A stretch of 64,000 nt of DNA. It comes from Oxyruncus cristatus. Its lineage: Eukaryota > Chordata > Aves > Passeriformes > Cotingidae. Under the pieces are notes generated by a model. The model was not told the DNA's origin. It searched no databases and saw only the letters and a program-made list of their open reading frames with translations. Position numbers and translations under genes: made by a program. The DNA is taken from positions 654,478 through 718,477 of the forward strand of contig VXAY01002605.1 of the NCBI GenBank assembly GCA_013399855.1, given 5' to 3'. Each line of letters starts with the position of its first letter. Within the stretch, counting starts at the first letter, position 1. Below, piece by piece: positions 60,305-64,000 of the stretch.

Positions 60305-62057
60305 TTGTATTCATATAGTATGAAGGTTCTTATAGTTCCCACAACATATGATGTAGCATGCAGAGGAAAAACTAAACATTCAACATAAATCATTTTTCCC
60401 CACACAAACTAAAAAAAAAAAAAAAAAAAACCTCATCCCTACCCTTCCAGTCCCCCTAAGGAAATAACATTAGCACTAATTTCTATAATGCCAGCCAAGA
60501 TATGCACAAGCAAGAGAAATTGAAAGCATTTGCTAAAATGTTCGTAACAAATACTTATGTACAAAAAATTCACAAAAGACTAGTTCCCCCTTGAAGCAGA
60601 GCACATGGCAGTTGACACTGGAACAGATACAACCACTGGCTGGGATTATAAACCACGTACTGATCCAGAGGAAGAAAAAAGTTACATGTAGTGGAGATTT
60701 TTGTTTTGAACATTAACATTTACCAAAGTTTGGCAACATTATCTTTTAAATTATGCAAATTATGTAAACAAGAGGAACATTTCAAATCGATCTACATGCA
60801 AAACTTCATGTCATGCAAGGACACCAAGCACCTGGATTTCTCTCTCACAGACAGAGCCCATGATGTGCAGCACTCAGTTGAAGGAACAGCTATGGCAGAC
60901 AGGTGCTCGACTGAAGAGGTTCAGACAACCTGCACTTTCCACTGCTCATTATAAAACAATTTTTTTGTAATAGAAAAACTACTATACAGGAAAGATGTAC
61001 TGTTCTAAAAAAATCTAGCAAATGTTTTTCTTCCAGCCAATAGTACCACTGCAGAAAAGGGAAGGGATGATATAAAGTTGTAAAACATGGCTCGCTACTT
61101 TTATATCACACAAATGTATCAAGTTACCTTCCGTTACAAATTATGATATGGACAAATCTAGAAAAGAAAAACATTCTCCAGGCAAAGGACTGGAGAACTG
61201 CAAGAGGTATAAATTTAGATAGTGTGAAGTTTTCCTCCTCTATGGCATAGGTTAACAAGATTTCCCCCCTGTATGAATCCTATATACATATATATATAAA
61301 ATATTACCAGTTATTTATGCTACCTGTAGTACTTTTTTAAATGCAGGGGGGAAACTATCATGGTTGAAACAACAGAATTTAAATGGCAAGAACATTTTAT
61401 AATCTAAGTACTGTATAAAATAAGTAGGTGGGAATCCTGCACAGTTATGTTGATCCTAATTTCATTTAAGCTAAGCACAAGAGAAAATCATGAATGCATC
61501 TAACAACTTGAGCAGCTGTATCTAAACTGAACCCAGAACAGCAGATGTGCCTTGGCTTCATGACAGCTGTAACTGCTCCCAGTTCCTGGGTGACAGAGCC
61601 TAAGGGCCATCAAAGCATTCTGCAGTCACTATATGCACACGAGGACTAGTTCTTGGCAGTAGCATTAAACTATATTCTCATATTAAGTAGAACTGTACTA
61701 AGTTACTTAGCAAAGAGACACAGTCCCTGGTAATATATTAACAGGTATAAATAAACTTAGTCTCCTGTGTTACAAAAAAAAAGTACTTAAGGTGATTTAA
61801 TAAGAAGCAATGCTTTGTCAGCCAGTCAATATATAGAAACATCTGAACAGTCACATGAAAAGGAAAAGAGTTGACCTAACACCCAGTTAAAATTTTACAT
61901 TCTTCTACTATATATATAAAACTGTGTGAAATAAAAGTAAGGATGTATATCCATATATTGAACTGTTAATATTCTGCTTGGCACTTTGTACTCTAGTTTT
62001 GTTTCTGAATCAAGTATATTAAATTAAAGCCCACCTAGCTACTACATATAGAAAGCT

Positions 62058-62110
62058 ACATATATATCTATATATAAATACACACACACATATATATATA
62101 TAGATAGATA
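62058..62110 (+). repeat. Compound TA / CA / TAGA microsatellite
   Basis: TACATATATATCTATATATA, (CA)5, (TA)n and TAGATAGATA blocks in succession, inside the predicted PPP3R1 3'UTR. Confidence 0.9.
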
Positions 62111-62410
62111 TTTCCTTGTTATAAAAGATGAAGAAAAATAAATTAAAAAGCCAACCCCTTCCCTTTCTCCACCACACTGATATGCTCTTTCCATCTTTGC
62201 TGTCCTTCAGACTTTAAAGTGCTACACTGAGTTATTGAGAGAATAAAAGTTCAATAACACTTAGTTGGCTTCATGAGGCTCATGTTGGAAAATGTGGCTT
62301 CACAGAGAAAAATACTTCCATTTAAATACACAGAGAGCATTGCTGGACGTCTGGAGCAGATCTTCAGAGATGGAGAAGAAAGCAAAAGTGTTGGGTGGTG
62401 CCCTACAGAG

Positions 62411-62458
62411 TCACACGTCTACGACCATCTTTTTGTGGATATCTAGGCCTCCTACAAC
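62411..62458 (-). CDS. PPP3R1: PPP3R1 terminal coding exon
   Basis: 48 nt after the acceptor CTCCCAG. Encodes [15 protein letters not shown] and TGA. Confidence 0.96.
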   Translation of the reverse strand, partial: VVGGLDIHKKMVVDV

Positions 62459-63859
62459 CTGGGAGAAAAATAAGGTTCAGAGACATGAGAATTAAAAGTT
62501 AGCAACGTACAAAGAACACATTCAAGAGATGCATCAAGGTCAATCATAATAACAGTACTTCCCTGGCCTCTCCACACCGATTTACATTTCACAAGTACTG
62601 TGAGGGACAGAAATGAATTATGTTCGAACCAAGGTCATTCAATATTAGCACAATTTACACACTCAAAGGCCTGAAAACCAGTGTAAGTGACACCATTTTG
62701 GCATTCCTCCTCAGCTCATATTGTGACCTTGCACAGTTTTTCTGCATGTTAAATAAAATGTTCACTTGACTTCTAAAAGACCCTGTAAAACTCTGCACCT
62801 TCCCATGAATAGCCAAGGGTCAGCCTTAGGAACAGCAGGATTTCTGACAGAACTGCACACACCCAGAAAAGAATTACCAGTGTTCAAAGGGGTGTGATCC
62901 ATGCAAAGCAGAAGGGCAACGAGAGGTGCCATGTCAGAGGAACAGGTCTCTTGTCAGATCAACAAAAACTGATGAAATTCAAAGAAGAGGAAAATCTAAC
63001 AGTAGCACAAGACAGGAAGCCTGGGCAGAAGCCCAAGGACAAAAGAAAAGGTGACATCACTCGATAGATGGCTGGAAGGCAACAGCCCAATGCAAGAAAT
63101 GAACAGATAATGCAGTAATCCAGGTCTCTGCAGGCTGTGACTCTGAGATCTTTGCAGATGACTATGTGTTTTTTACATGATGTCACAAAACTGACTTAAC
63201 AAAACCCTCAAACGTGCAAACAATAGAACCCTTTCGCTTTAATAGTTGGGGGGATGGCAGATTTCCCCCCCTCTTTCTTAGAACTCACATTGAGTATGAA
63301 AAAGTTATGTTTGAAGTTGTAAATTCAAAGAGCAGGAAAAAAAAGCAATTCCCAAACTGTGTTACCAGGTGTATGTTCATTAATACACCATTTAAAATTG
63401 ATGTCTAAACACTCGTAGCAATTTTCAAATGTTTGAGATTCATTTTGTTTTTCTGAAGAAAGAATTTAAAACTTGCTGTCAAATAATTAAATAAATATAC
63501 CACATGGGTGAAAATCAACCATTTCAGGTCTCAAGTGGTACATTCAAGCATTCTGCTCTGTAAACCCCAAAGTTCTTACAATGCCCCTTTCAACTGTCTG
63601 CCCTTTTTCAGGAGCAGCAGTTGAGGGGTTTCTCTCCCTATAAATGACATAAGTTTTCTTTAGAAGTTACTTACAGCACAGAATTCTTCAAAAGATATTC
63701 TTCCATCACCATCCTTATCTGCATTAATTATGGTTTTATCTACAATTTGCTGTAACTGAGTGTCTTTGAGATTGTTCCCAACCATCATCTTCAGCACCTG
63801 GAAGAGCTCCCCATTTGAGATATAGCCGTCTTTGTCCATATCATAAATGCGAAAAGCAA
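62411..63859 (-). CDS. PPP3R1: PPP3R1, calcineurin B regulatory subunit, 3' part (last two coding exons)
   Basis: Minus-strand exons 63859-63675 and 62458-62411 encode residues 95-170 of the 170-residue calcineurin B subunit, apparently identical to the remembered vertebrate protein over this part. EF-hand 3 has the loop [12 protein letters not shown] (about residues 100-111) and EF-hand 4 the loop [12 protein letters not shown] (about 141-152); all Ca2+-ligand positions are present. The C-terminus is [13 protein letters not shown]. In the family this subunit binds Ca2+ and the catalytic subunit PPP3CA/B/C to activate the calmodulin-dependent phosphatase that dephosphorylates NFAT. The N-terminal half (myristoylation site, EF-hands 1-2) lies beyond the right edge of the window. 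The testis paralogue PPP3R2 is intronless, so an interrupted gene supports PPP3R1. Confidence 0.96.
62459..63674 (-). other. PPP3R1: PPP3R1 last intron
   Basis: About 1.2 kb of unique sequence with no recognised repeat or RNA gene. The plus-strand GTTCGAACC near 62621 is not part of a tRNA. Confidence 0.8.
63675..63859 (-). CDS. PPP3R1: PPP3R1 penultimate coding exon
   Basis: 185 nt between the acceptor TTTCTGCAG and the donor GTAAGTAA. Starts with two bases of a Phe codon, then [20 protein letters not shown] through FEEFCA. Confidence 0.96.
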
Positions 63860-63874
63860 CTGCAGAAATAAATT

Positions 63875-63915
63875 AAAAAAAAAATAATAATAATAAAAAT
63901 ATATATATATATATA
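63875..63915 (+). repeat. A-run, (TAA)n and (TA)n microsatellite
   Basis: AAAAAAAAAA, four to five TAA units, then about eight TA units. It lies in the PPP3R1 intron just upstream (gene sense) of the penultimate exon acceptor. Confidence 0.9.
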
Positions 63916-64000
63916 AAATTCAGCGACAAATGTGGTCAAAAAAGAGCAATATACTCACTTCAGAAATATCAACTGAAACTGTTTTAAGCACCAGCAGTAA

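Larger units (their letters stand above)
60281..62410 (-). other. PPP3R1: PPP3R1 3'UTR (predicted)
   Basis: About 2.1 kb from the stop codon to the predicted cleavage site; from memory the mammalian PPP3R1 3'UTR is similarly long. It contains A- and T-rich runs (an A-run at about 60411-60430 on plus) and TA/CA microsatellites (61281-61300, 62058-62110). The absence of coding frames and the gene position support the call; its extent depends on the poly(A) site chosen. Confidence 0.55.

Noticed and set aside
62615..62635. GTTCGAACC resembling a tRNA B box
   Set aside because: No A box, no cloverleaf arms and no acceptor stem around it.
1..64000. CRISPR arrays, bacterial operons, complete retroviral or phage elements
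   Set aside because: No regularly spaced repeats, no ribosome-binding-site gene strings, no LTR pair or viral coding frames; the window is eukaryotic nuclear DNA.

Overview
This is a window of vertebrate nuclear DNA, most likely from a bird. Four interrupted protein genes with consensus splice sites are readable, and several copies of the CR1 LINE end in the avian-type 3' tail (TTCCAACCC...ATTCTATGATTCTAT). The order C1D(-) / WDR92=DNAAF10(-) / PNO1(+) / PPP3R1(-) matches, from memory, the human 2p14 block. The species or order of bird cannot be determined here. Exon boundaries were read by hand from GT/AG sites, phase continuity and remembered family proteins; no search was run.

Layout. Positions 1-23.4 kb hold no gene I can recognise. 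This is AT-rich intergenic DNA whose most striking element is a 97%-identical 91-bp inverted repeat around an 805-bp spacer (5273-6259). C1D occupies about 23.45-36.96 kb on the minus strand: four coding exons, an 8.2-kb first intron, and a probable 5'UTR exon in a CpG island near 36.85 kb. Directly beyond that promoter is a polypurine minisatellite with an assembly gap (37.14-37.69 kb). From 37.7 to 47.9 kb the DNA is intergenic, with one longer CR1 fragment and microsatellites. WDR92 (eight coding exons, complete, 360 codons) runs from 54035 down to 47985. PNO1 starts in the opposite direction within about 150 bp of the WDR92 start codon, so the two share one CpG-rich bidirectional promoter. 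A 92-N gap lies in it and removes the PNO1 N-terminus. PNO1 exons continue to 58603. PPP3R1 (calcineurin B) enters from the right on the minus strand: its last two coding exons and a long 3'UTR (to about 60.28 kb) are in the window, and the rest lies beyond the right edge.

The genes are housekeeping or widely expressed and are not an operon. C1D is a nuclear-exosome cofactor, PNO1 a small-subunit ribosome assembly factor, WDR92 a dynein-arm preassembly co-chaperone, and PPP3R1 the Ca2+-binding subunit of the phosphatase calcineurin. Three assembly gaps are present (26131-26152, 37218-37285, 54079-54170), all in or beside G-rich or purine-rich sequence. I found no CRISPR array, tRNA, rRNA, complete viral element or evidence of a novel multi-gene system. 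The main non-genic curiosities are the inverted repeat, the polypurine tract and the oppositely oriented CR1 pair that brackets the bidirectional promoter.
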